Virus record (IMG/VR): IMGVR_UViG_3300030430_002488
Coordinates: 1 to 28,175 of that record
Source: a virus
DNA length: 28,175 nucleotides
Strand: one strand, 5' to 3'
The translations under genes were made by a program, and so were the position numbers. Positions 8,078-14,443 of this stretch are shown one piece after another. Numbering within the stretch: the first letter of the stretch is position 1; every line of letters begins with the position of its first letter. Under the pieces are notes generated by a model that was not told the origin of the DNA, made no database searches, and saw nothing but the letters and a program-made list of their open reading frames with translations.

Positions 8078-8478
8078 TTACAAGCGTTGCAGAGGCTCTG
8101 AATGATTTAGGCGTCACAGAGTGGGTTCTTCGTGGAGAGCCAACGAGTGAAGCTGAGTTCAAGGAAATGTTCCGTAAGGTCACAGGGGAGGATGCGGAAG
8201 GTTCTGCTATTGAATCAGATGACCCCAGCGTATTTGGTGTAACGTGGTCGCAGATCACTGACAGACAAACGTCTCTTAACAATGCGGCACCCATGAAAGA
8301 ACTGCGCCGTCAACGTAATGCAAAGCTGGCTGAAACAGATTTTTATGCACTGTCTGACGTAACCATGACAGATGCCATGTCTACATATCGTCAAGCTCTT
8401 CGCGATATTACAACACAGACACCGGCGCTTGATAGCGACGGAAATTTGACCGGCGTTACTTGGCCGACAAAACCATAA
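8074..8478 (+). CDS. Tail-fibre assembly chaperone-like protein (Phage_tail_APC type)
   Basis: A 134-aa protein. The C-terminal half (about residues 73-134) carries ELRRQRNAKLAETDFYALSD, then a YRQALRDI segment and a final V-WPTKP, which is the hallmark order of the phage tail assembly chaperone family: R-x-x-R-x-x-x-L-x-x-x-D then YRQALRDI then WP-KP. The N-terminal half (ITSVAEALNDLGVTEWVLRG, then PTSEAEFKE) is a separate acidic module seen with such proteins in marine phages. The gene lies inside the fibre array, so a role in folding or attaching one of the fibres is likely; the partner is not known. The start overlaps gene B by four bases. Confidence 0.75.
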   Translation: MITSVAEALNDLGVTEWVLRGEPTSEAEFKEMFRKVTGEDAEGSAIESDDPSVFGVTWSQITDRQTSLNNAAPMKELRRQRNAKLAETDFYALSDVTMTDAMSTYRQALRDITTQTPALDSDGNLTGVTWPTKP

Positions 8479-8487
8479 GGATAAGAT

Positions 8488-8871
8488 ATGGCATTCGGCA
8501 TAATCAAAGCAGATACGCTGACGCACTCGACTGCGGGTTCGGTCACTACCAATAATGTTGTTGAAGGCAGTGCGAAGGCATGGGTTGAGTTCAATGGAAC
8601 AGGCACTGTTGCCATAAACGATAGCTTCAACATTGCTAGCATAGTGGATGATGCCACAGGTAAGTATGATTTGACCTTTACTAACAGCATGAATAACGCA
8701 AACTTTGCAAGCACAGGCGCTGCTGGTGAACGTAGTGACGGTGGTGGAAACCGTAGTTTTGGTCTTCGTGCTAAATCTACTAGCGGTCAAAACTGTCGTG
8801 GTTTCCGTGATGGAGTATCAGCGGATGATCTGCAAGAAATGTGCTTTCACACAATGGGAGACCTCGCATGA
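8488..8871 (+). CDS. Fibre paralogue C (GDLA family)
   Basis: A 127-aa protein: N-terminal MAFGIIKADTLTHSTAGS, then GSAKAWVEFNGTGTVAINDS near residues 28-48, SFNIASIVDDATGKYDLTF and NSMNNANFAS, a Gly/Ser/Arg-rich variable part and the C-terminal GDLA. Of the seven copies it keeps the AKAW-FNGTGT-AI version of the core most clearly. The ribosome site AAGGATAAG lies a few bases before the ATG. The stop overlaps the next gene by four bases. Confidence 0.75.
   Translation: MAFGIIKADTLTHSTAGSVTTNNVVEGSAKAWVEFNGTGTVAINDSFNIASIVDDATGKYDLTFTNSMNNANFASTGAAGERSDGGGNRSFGLRAKSTSGQNCRGFRDGVSADDLQEMCFHTMGDLA
8857..8869 (+). repeat. Conserved 3' element, copy 2 (GGAGACCTCGCAT)
   Basis: End of paralogue C; it precedes by seven bases the start of an unrelated 153-aa gene at 8868. 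Confidence 0.7.
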
Positions 8872-9329
8872 CAGTGACACCAGAATTTCAAGGCACACAT
8901 CTATGGAATAGGCTCTGTTGGGCCAAAGAAAACCTTGAAGGTGTGCAGTCAGACTACCGTGTCGTGTACGAGGACAAGGTAGATGAGTGCGCCAAAATAT
9001 TGGTGCCAGATCCCAACTGGATGGCCTGCGCCTTGCAGGGTGGGATATTGCCGCCGGTGTGGGTATACTGGGAACTAGCAAAGGACGAGGCTCAGCCCGA
9101 CTTCAAAAAACACACACGCGGTTACTTGCTGCATGATACAGAACCGATGGGGCCGATGACCGAAGAAGAGGCCATCGAATACCTCATCCAGAAGGACGTG
9201 CCACAGTCTGTATGGCAGTCGTGGGACGAGGGCAACCGCCCGAAGATGGTGATCTGTCGGAAGGAACAGCTTCCGGCGACACGCGAGTGGAGAAACGCAT
9301 GGCGTATCTCTGATGAACTGGCAGCTTAA
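8868..9329 (+). CDS. Hypothetical fibre-cluster protein, chaperone-like
   Basis: A 153-aa, charged protein rich in Trp (LWNRLCWAKENL, WMACALQGGILPPVWVYWEL, WQSWDEG, WRNAWRIS). I do not recognise a catalytic family. The C-terminal PATREWRNAWRIS resembles the DRHFRGAWSLSG segment of the next gene, a motif I associate with small marine phage proteins next to fibre genes. That suggests a fibre assembly or attachment role, possibly as one half of a pair, but this is inference. The start is the ATG overlapping the stop of paralogue C; the in-frame ATG at 8841 lies inside that gene. Base composition looks somewhat more GC-rich than the neighbouring paralogues. Confidence 0.65.
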   Translation: MTVTPEFQGTHLWNRLCWAKENLEGVQSDYRVVYEDKVDECAKILVPDPNWMACALQGGILPPVWVYWELAKDEAQPDFKKHTRGYLLHDTEPMGPMTEEEAIEYLIQKDVPQSVWQSWDEGNRPKMVICRKEQLPATREWRNAWRISDELAA

Positions 9330-9346
9330 ACGTACCATGGTACAAA
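9329..9346 (+). promoter_or_regulatory. Dyad site 2 (right arm GTACAAA, centre GTACCATGGTAC)
   Basis: The 12-base palindrome GTACCATGGTAC is followed by AAA. The left arm matches the TTTGTAC consensus only in GTAC. It overlaps the stop of the previous gene by one base and ends one base before the AAGGAG ribosome site of the gene at 9360. Confidence 0.45.
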
Positions 9347-9359
9347 TAAGGAGTTATCA

Positions 9360-9731
9360 ATGCCGACAACATACATCGTAGACAAGGACGGGAACCAGAT
9401 CGAGGCTTCCAAGGCTACCGTTCCTTCTGACCGTCACTTTCGCGGTGCATGGTCATTGAGTGGCACCGTAATCACTGAGGACATGGCAAAGGCCAAGGAG
9501 ATCTTCAAGGACAAGATTCGTGAGGTTCGTGCGCCGCTGCTTGAGGCAGAAGATGTAGCATATATGAAAGCCTTAGAGGCTGATGATGCATCTGCCAAGA
9601 CTGCTTCTGTAAATAAGAAGAAGGCTCTGCGTGACGCACCGGCGGCATCTGCGATCACTAACGCGGACACGATTGCAAAGCTCAAGGCCGCTTGGGATAC
9701 GTCTGTGTTGGGTGACTCGCCTTACGCATAA
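9360..9731 (+). CDS. Small helical protein, fibre-assembly-like
   Basis: A 123-aa protein. Residues 1-20 read MPTTYIVDKDGNQIEASKAT; near residues 22-36 is DRHFRGAWSLSGTVI; the rest is a long charged helical stretch (MAKAKEIFKDKIREVRAPLL, then AYMKALE and KKKALRDAP) ending with KLKAAWDTS. The FR-AW then D-AK-I-R-R-L then ALRDAP order is familiar from small marine phage proteins beside fibre genes and recalls tail assembly chaperones, without proof of function. It has the best ribosome site in the cluster (AAGGAG, six bases before ATG) and dyad site 2 just upstream, so it may begin a separately controlled segment. Confidence 0.7.
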   Translation: MPTTYIVDKDGNQIEASKATVPSDRHFRGAWSLSGTVITEDMAKAKEIFKDKIREVRAPLLEAEDVAYMKALEADDASAKTASVNKKKALRDAPAASAITNADTIAKLKAAWDTSVLGDSPYA

Positions 9732-9741
9732 GGAGTGAGTT

Positions 9742-10116
9742 ATGGCGTTGACCTCTCTCACAAAAGGTACGGTTGTCGGGTCGGAGGGCGGCTCGGCAAC
9801 CACTAACCTTGCTCAGGGTCTGTGTAAGTGCTGGGGTCACTTCGAGGGGTCTGATACCACGCTAGATGATAGCTTTAATACAACAAGCATTACAGATAAC
9901 GGTCTAGGAAATTATACTGTAACCATAGCCAACGACATGAACAATGCAAATTACTCACTGTCTATTGGTGCAGATTGGGACACTGTTTCTAGCAACACTT
10001 GTCATGGTTCTTCTAATACCGTGGCAACAGGAACATTTATAATTCGTCTTAGAAATGGTGGTTCAAATGCTGATAGAGACAATGTGACTTACAATGTTGC
10101 AGGAGACCTCGCATAA
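9742..10116 (+). CDS. Fibre paralogue D (GDLA family)
   Basis: A 124-aa protein: MALTSLTKGTVVGSEGG, then CKCWGHFEGSDTTL, the core DDSFNTTSITDNGLGNYTVT with NDMNNANYS, a variable Ser/Asn-rich part and the C-terminal GDLA. Unlike A, E and F it lacks the LK-DT N-terminal peptide, and its AKAW position reads CKCW with two cysteines. AAGGAG lies seven bases before the ATG. It ends TAATG into the next fibre gene. Confidence 0.75.
   Translation: MALTSLTKGTVVGSEGGSATTNLAQGLCKCWGHFEGSDTTLDDSFNTTSITDNGLGNYTVTIANDMNNANYSLSIGADWDTVSSNTCHGSSNTVATGTFIIRLRNGGSNADRDNVTYNVAGDLA
10102..10114 (+). repeat. Conserved 3' element, copy 3 (GGAGACCTCGCAT)
   Basis: End of paralogue D; the following start at 10116 is ten bases after GGAG because this copy ends CATAATG rather than CATGA. 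Confidence 0.7.
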
Positions 10117-10574
10117 TGCCGTACATAGGTAAATCTCCAGAGTTCGGCGTCCGCAACCGCTTCGTGTATCAAGCCACGGCAGGGCAGACCAGCTTCAGTG
10201 GGTCAGACTCTGACTCGCTGGTGCTGACATATTCTGACAGCATGTATATGGATGTGTATCAGAACGGTGTGCTGCTCAAACCCGGCACTGACTATGCGGC
10301 GACGACAGGCACAACTGTTGTCTTGACCACGGGTGCCAGCGCAAGTGACGTTGTCGAGATGGTGGTCTACGATGCGTTTTCTGTTGCTGACAGCTACACC
10401 AAGTCCGAGTCCGACACGCGCTACCCCTTCAAGGGCAACAACTCCATCATCCGCCTGAACGGTCAGACGATCAGTGCAGATATCACGATTGACAGCGACG
10501 AGAACGGTGTGTCGGCGGGGCCGATTACGCAGAGTGCTACCGTCACTGTTAACGGATACTGGAGCATCGTATGA
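10116..10574 (+). CDS. Tail-fibre-type protein with MPYIGKSP attachment peptide
   Basis: A 152-aa protein. The N-terminal MPYIGKSPEFGVRNRF is followed by a beta domain (TAGQTSFSGSDSD, then MYMDVYQNGVLLKPGTDY and a DVVEMVVYDAFSVADSY strand) widely found in cyanophage and other marine phage fibres. The C-terminal module (~105-152: KGNNSIIRLNG, then DITIDSDENGVSAGPIT) matches that of the 149-aa protein at 6742, so the two share a tip or attachment module. It lies between paralogues D and E, translated through the TAATG junction and overlapping E by four bases. Fibre function is inferred from domain type. Confidence 0.78.
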   Translation: MPYIGKSPEFGVRNRFVYQATAGQTSFSGSDSDSLVLTYSDSMYMDVYQNGVLLKPGTDYAATTGTTVVLTTGASASDVVEMVVYDAFSVADSYTKSESDTRYPFKGNNSIIRLNGQTISADITIDSDENGVSAGPITQSATVTVNGYWSIV

Positions 10575-10969
10575 CCAGTGTATTGAATGTAGATACGGTT
10601 GCTGACAAGGCTGGTACAGGGCCGGTTGCGCTGACAAAACAACAGACAATAAAGTCTCACGTTCGTTTTAATATGCAAGCCGATACAATTACTGGTTCAT
10701 TTAACATAAGCAGTTGTACAGACAACGGAAGCGGAGAAAGCACAAACACTCTCACAAACGCTATGAATGATGCAAACTATACTGTAACTGGAATGGCTGG
10801 TCATTCAGACGGCACAGAAAATAATTATATTGTTGGTGTTGGTTTAAGAAGAAGTGATGACCCAACTACGACTTATTGGCGTATGCAGTGTGCGGCTTCT
10901 TTAGCTAGTTCTAGTAGTAGTTTTAGTCCGCATAACATGATGTCTATGATATCGGGAGACCTCGCATAA
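10571..10969 (+). CDS. Fibre paralogue E (GDLA family)
   Basis: A 132-aa protein: MTSVLNVDTVADKAGTG, LTKQQTIKSHVRFNM, core GSFNISSCTDNGSGES with NAMNDANYTVTGMAG, a variable half rich in Ser and Met, and the C-terminal GDLA. The LTKQ step before the core is shared only with paralogue A, so these two may be the closest pair. The core replaces the usual Asp before SFN with Gly. It overlaps the preceding gene by four bases and the following by one. Confidence 0.75.
   Translation: MTSVLNVDTVADKAGTGPVALTKQQTIKSHVRFNMQADTITGSFNISSCTDNGSGESTNTLTNAMNDANYTVTGMAGHSDGTENNYIVGVGLRRSDDPTTTYWRMQCAASLASSSSSFSPHNMMSMISGDLA
10955..10967 (+). repeat. Conserved 3' element, copy 4 (GGAGACCTCGCAT)
   Basis: End of paralogue E, leading by TAATG to paralogue F at 10969. 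Confidence 0.7.
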
Positions 10970-11397
10970 TGGCAAGCGTACTCAAAGTCGATGAAATGCA
11001 GGGTGTAACCAGCGCAGGCAGTATCACAGTCACCGGCGAAGGCGGCACTACTACGCAGTCTTTACAGCAGGGGTTGTCAAAGCATTGGATTTTCTTTGAC
11101 GAAGTAGCGGTCGCAGTTAATGACTCTTTTAATGTAAGTAGCATAACAGACCAAGCGTCCGGTCGGTTTTTTATCGATATGACAACGGCGTTTGGAAACG
11201 TAAATTATGCAATTCAATCTAGTGCTAATGCTAACACTGGAAATACTTGGGAAGTAAACCAGTCAATTAATGCAAAACAAAATTGGCTGCAATCTGAAAC
11301 AAACACTACTTTACGATATGACACTGGGTCATATGCAAATGGAAATTACGTAGATTCCAAGTATTATTACTGTCTTGGTAACGGAGACCTCGCATAA
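10969..11397 (+). CDS. Fibre paralogue F (GDLA family)
   Basis: The longest copy (142 aa): MASVLKVDEMQGVTSAGS, LQQGLSKHWIFFDEV, core NDSFNVSSITDQASGRFFID with AFGNVNYAI, then a long variable part rich in Asn, Tyr and Thr, ending GNGDLA. The extra length lies after the core, in the part expected to form the exposed surface. It sits between E and G with one-base overlaps on both sides. Confidence 0.75.
   Translation: MASVLKVDEMQGVTSAGSITVTGEGGTTTQSLQQGLSKHWIFFDEVAVAVNDSFNVSSITDQASGRFFIDMTTAFGNVNYAIQSSANANTGNTWEVNQSINAKQNWLQSETNTTLRYDTGSYANGNYVDSKYYYCLGNGDLA
11383..11395 (+). repeat. Conserved 3' element, copy 5 (GGAGACCTCGCAT)
   Basis: End of paralogue F, leading by TAATG to paralogue G at 11397. 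Confidence 0.7.
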
Positions 11398-11771
11398 TGG
11401 CCAGTGAACTCCGAGTAAACACCCTGAAGGATGCCAGCGGGAACAACAGCATTGCCACCAGTTTTGTTGCAGGGGGTAGTGCGAAAAGTTTTATAAATTA
11501 TAATCAATCCAGTGGTTTATCGATAGAAGCAAGTTTTAACATTACAAGCTGTACCGATTCGGCAACAGGAGTGGCTATTCCAAATTTAACATCAGCCATG
11601 TCTGGTGGAGACTATTCATCTACGGCTATGGCTGGATTTGATGCTGGGCTTAGGGTAATGACCACTACTACAAAAACTGCGAGTAATCTCACCCTGAATG
11701 TGTGTAACAAGGACCAAACGGACAGAGACGAAGAAGATTTGTCCTGCACAATACAAGGAGACCTCGCATGA
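11397..11771 (+). CDS. Fibre paralogue G (GDLA family)
   Basis: A 124-aa protein: MASELRVNTLKDASGNNSI, GGSAKSFINYNQSSGL, core EASFNITSCTDSATGVAIPN with SAMSGGDYSSTAMAG, a Thr/Lys-rich variable part with an acidic DRDEEDL stretch, and the C-terminal GDLA. The STAMAG end of the core resembles TGMAG in E. It overlaps the next paralogue by four bases (ATGA). Confidence 0.75.
   Translation: MASELRVNTLKDASGNNSIATSFVAGGSAKSFINYNQSSGLSIEASFNITSCTDSATGVAIPNLTSAMSGGDYSSTAMAGFDAGLRVMTTTTKTASNLTLNVCNKDQTDRDEEDLSCTIQGDLA
11757..11769 (+). repeat. Conserved 3' element, copy 6 (GGAGACCTCGCAT)
   Basis: End of paralogue G; GGAG is seven bases before the start of paralogue H at 11768. Confidence 0.7.
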
Positions 11772-12118
11772 GTAAGGCAGCAGAACTTGCCGGGATGCAA
11801 GGAAGTGCGAAGGTGTGGGCAGATGTAAACGCTGCGGGTACGACTATAAATGACAGCTTTAATGTAAGCAGCTTTGATGACGATGGCACAGGGGACGGCG
11901 GGGCTAATTTAACGTCAAATATGGGTTCAGCGAACTATTCGGCTGTGGGCCAGACAGACGGCAATCAAGGGGGGTACATTAGACTTTTTTCTATAAATTC
12001 AAAAACCTCAAGTGCTGTAGAAATGGTTACAGGCTTTCAGGCTAACGACAACGGAAACGATGGAACTGCTGCACAAGACAGAATTAAAATGGTGACAGCA
12101 CACGGAGACCTCGCCTAA
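11768..12118 (+). CDS. Fibre paralogue H (GDLA family), last of the array
   Basis: The shortest copy (116 aa). It begins MSKAAELAGMQGSAKVWADV, so the LK-DT attachment peptide is missing or replaced; then core NDSFNVSSFDDDGTGDGGAN with SNMGSANYSAVGQ, a variable part and the C-terminal GDLA. It is the only copy whose last codon is GCC and whose stop is not overlapped by a recognised gene: 48 bases separate it from the gene at 12167. It may need another fibre protein for attachment. Confidence 0.75.
   Translation: MSKAAELAGMQGSAKVWADVNAAGTTINDSFNVSSFDDDGTGDGGANLTSNMGSANYSAVGQTDGNQGGYIRLFSINSKTSSAVEMVTGFQANDNGNDGTAAQDRIKMVTAHGDLA
12104..12114 (+). repeat. Conserved 3' element, copy 7 (GGAGACCTCGC, then C)
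   Basis: End of paralogue H. It diverges from the other six at the base after GGAGACCTCGC (C instead of A), exactly where no downstream start has to be served. Confidence 0.65.
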
Positions 12119-12166
12119 TTGCGGATGCGAGTTAAGAATGTTATCTTAGAGAAAATGGTGGACTAA

Positions 12167-13018
12167 ATGGCTTCTACATATACCAACAATACCGGCATCG
12201 AAAAACCGGGATCTGGCGAACAAGCAGGCACTTGGGGTACAACCACCAACACCAACTTCGATATTATCGACCAAGCTCTACATGGTCAGGTATCTATTGC
12301 AATTAGCGGCAGTCGAGATTTAACAACCAGCGATGGCGCGACCAGCGAGGGTGCAAATACGGTAATTATCTTAACTGGCACGCCCGGCTCCACTTTTGAG
12401 TTGCGTGTGACGCCGACTGATCAAGAAAAATTCTACACCATCAGAAACGAAACTGATGCAGCTTGTCGTGTTATTTACAAAGGCGTGACTTACTCGACAT
12501 CAAACGGAGTCGAGATTGCAGCAGGCGCTACAACAGCGGTGACCGGCGACGGTGGCGGCGGGTCGGGCAAGTTTAAAAGTCTAACCCCTCCCACTGACTT
12601 GGTGAATGATTCGAGTCCGCAGCTTGGCGCTAATTTGGACACCAATAGTCACAATATTCTCGTTGATGATGCGCATTTTATCGGCGATGAAAACGGAAAT
12701 GAGCAGATTATTTTCCAAACTACATCATCCGCTGTAAACCAGATTGATGTTACTAACGCTGCCACAGGAAATGCCCCGCAAATAACGGCCACAGGGGATG
12801 ACACCAACGTCGGTTTAAAGGTCGCAGCAAAAGGCACGGGCAAGGTGGAATTTGCTTCTAATCTCCAGATAAACGGCAATTCGAACAACTGGACAATCGA
12901 AGTAGATTCTAACGATCATTTAATATTCAAATATAACAACGTCGCTGTGTTCGCCATACAAGATACGGGTGCAGTGATCGCCAAGGACGATATAACAGCA
13001 TTCGGTACGGTGGCGTAG
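12167..13018 (+). CDS. Fibre-type structural protein (GTWGTTTNTN family)
   Basis: A 283-aa protein. Residues 1-40 hold TGIEKPGSGEQAGTWGTTTN then NFDIIDQAL, the signature of a very common marine phage fibre module; the next ~90 residues form a beta domain with IILTGTPGSTFELRV and FYTIRNETDAACRVIYKG, followed by a Gly-rich hinge (GDGGGGSGKF near 126-135). The C-terminal half repeats short strands such as KVAAKGTGKVEFASNLQING, typical of a fibre shaft. Upstream GGTGGA is about five bases before the ATG. The next gene starts immediately after its stop. Fibre assignment is by family resemblance. Confidence 0.78.
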   Translation: MASTYTNNTGIEKPGSGEQAGTWGTTTNTNFDIIDQALHGQVSIAISGSRDLTTSDGATSEGANTVIILTGTPGSTFELRVTPTDQEKFYTIRNETDAACRVIYKGVTYSTSNGVEIAAGATTAVTGDGGGGSGKFKSLTPPTDLVNDSSPQLGANLDTNSHNILVDDAHFIGDENGNEQIIFQTTSSAVNQIDVTNAATGNAPQITATGDDTNVGLKVAAKGTGKVEFASNLQINGNSNNWTIEVDSNDHLIFKYNNVAVFAIQDTGAVIAKDDITAFGTVA

Positions 13019-14440
13019 ATGGGTGTAGGTACCGGCAGCGGTAACACTATTTCGTTTTCCACGATACGAGACTTCTACGGGGATAGTAATCCTGTATCTC
13101 TTTCGGAGTATAATCGTTCATCTAATAATAGTGGTCTCGTAGACTCTACCTTTGTGGGAGCGGATACTGCTACTACCGGAACATCAAGTCAGACTGTTGA
13201 TGACTTTGCGGTCACAGTCACAGAGTTGAATGGAGATCTAGTAAACTTGACAACTTCTGGCAGTAATCAAGCTAACGCTCCCTTTCCTATAAATGCCACC
13301 TCTGGAAGTCTTACACTACTAAACACAACCTCCTTTGTTAACGTAGTGGTTAGTGGTAACGGAAGTGCAACCTTCTTTATCAACGGGTCAGAAATCGGAA
13401 GTGTGAGCGTAGATTTTACACAAGGTGGCGCAGGCTTCACTATTGGTGGGCCGCAATTTACGACAGGCGACCAAACCTTATCAGCACTGAATAATAACGC
13501 TACAAATTCATTTAGCGCAGGAGATGTTTTTAGTTTTAGCTGTAGTGGTTGTGACACCGGAACGAGCACGCACGGTGTGCGTGCCGTTGAGTTTGACATC
13601 ACCTTTCAGAACAACAACAGCACAGGTGACACATACACACTGACATCTAGCTCAACAGGCGCTAGCAGCAAAGCTGTGTATGCCGCTGGCGACAGCTTCT
13701 TGGCTCAAGACAACGGTAACTCTAATCAGTTTTTGCTTGCTTACGACAACGTGATAGGTTCTGGCCCCGGAACGGCGGGTGACATAAACGTGACTGAGAC
13801 GAGTGCGTTTACTGGGTCACCGGGAAGTCTTTCGCAACGTGCTAACTCGCAGTCTAGCACGACAAGTCTTTACACAATTACCGCAGATGATGCGTTAATC
13901 TCTTTGAGGGGCAACGACCCCTCCGGTGCGTCTGATCAGACTGCCAGTGCTTTGTTTACTATAAGACGTAACGGGGCCGTAGTTTCTGGACCTCATAACG
14001 GAACTAACTTCGGCGATGGTGCTTACGCACTTTATATAAAAGGCCCGGTTTACAACGGTGGTTCAGGTCTGAGTCTTCCTATTTCCCTTCCGAATGAGTC
14101 AACGCAGGCAGGAGATGTCATAGGAATTAGTAACGTCCAAGGTAATGCAGGTATTTCTAGTCAGCGCCGCTCGCAACAATTCACGACCGTATTCACTAAC
14201 AGCAGCGGGAGTAGGTCTTACTCGCTGTTGGGCGGCGCAGGTAAATCGACAGGTGGGGCGGCGACCCTATCCCCCGGTGCCACACGAAATGCCCAGACAA
14301 CCAACAGTTCTGGCTCGTCGTGGGCTATATTTTTCGACAGCACCAGTGGTGACTGCAACGTCGGCATACCCACCACCATAGGTGTAGGCAGCCCTGTTAA
14401 TATGAACTTATTCAACACAGTCACTACCCCATTGGGTTAA
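13019..14440 (+). CDS. Large fibre-type structural protein (MGVGTGSGNTISFS family)
   Basis: A 473-aa, Ser/Gly/Asn/Thr-rich, Lys-poor protein. The N-terminus MGVGTGSGNTISFSTIRDFY followed by PVSLSEYNR is a common virion attachment module in marine phages. The rest is predicted almost wholly beta, with VVSGNGSATFFINGSEIG, a CSGCDTG cysteine pair near residue 180 and a C-terminal domain ending near VNMNLFNTVTTPLG. I cannot name the C-terminal domains. The start codon directly follows the previous stop (TAGATG) and has no good ribosome site, so translation is probably coupled to the preceding gene. Virion fibre or appendage is the likely role. Confidence 0.72.
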   Translation: MGVGTGSGNTISFSTIRDFYGDSNPVSLSEYNRSSNNSGLVDSTFVGADTATTGTSSQTVDDFAVTVTELNGDLVNLTTSGSNQANAPFPINATSGSLTLLNTTSFVNVVVSGNGSATFFINGSEIGSVSVDFTQGGAGFTIGGPQFTTGDQTLSALNNNATNSFSAGDVFSFSCSGCDTGTSTHGVRAVEFDITFQNNNSTGDTYTLTSSSTGASSKAVYAAGDSFLAQDNGNSNQFLLAYDNVIGSGPGTAGDINVTETSAFTGSPGSLSQRANSQSSTTSLYTITADDALISLRGNDPSGASDQTASALFTIRRNGAVVSGPHNGTNFGDGAYALYIKGPVYNGGSGLSLPISLPNESTQAGDVIGISNVQGNAGISSQRRSQQFTTVFTNSSGSRSYSLLGGAGKSTGGAATLSPGATRNAQTTNSSGSSWAIFFDSTSGDCNVGIPTTIGVGSPVNMNLFNTVTTPLG

Positions 14441-14443
14441 AAA

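Noticed and set aside
7188-12118. Diversity-generating retroelement acting on the fibre array
   Set aside because: No reverse transcriptase, no template/variable repeat pair and no A-biased substitution pattern could be seen in the window; the conserved part is the 3' junction, not a variable repeat.
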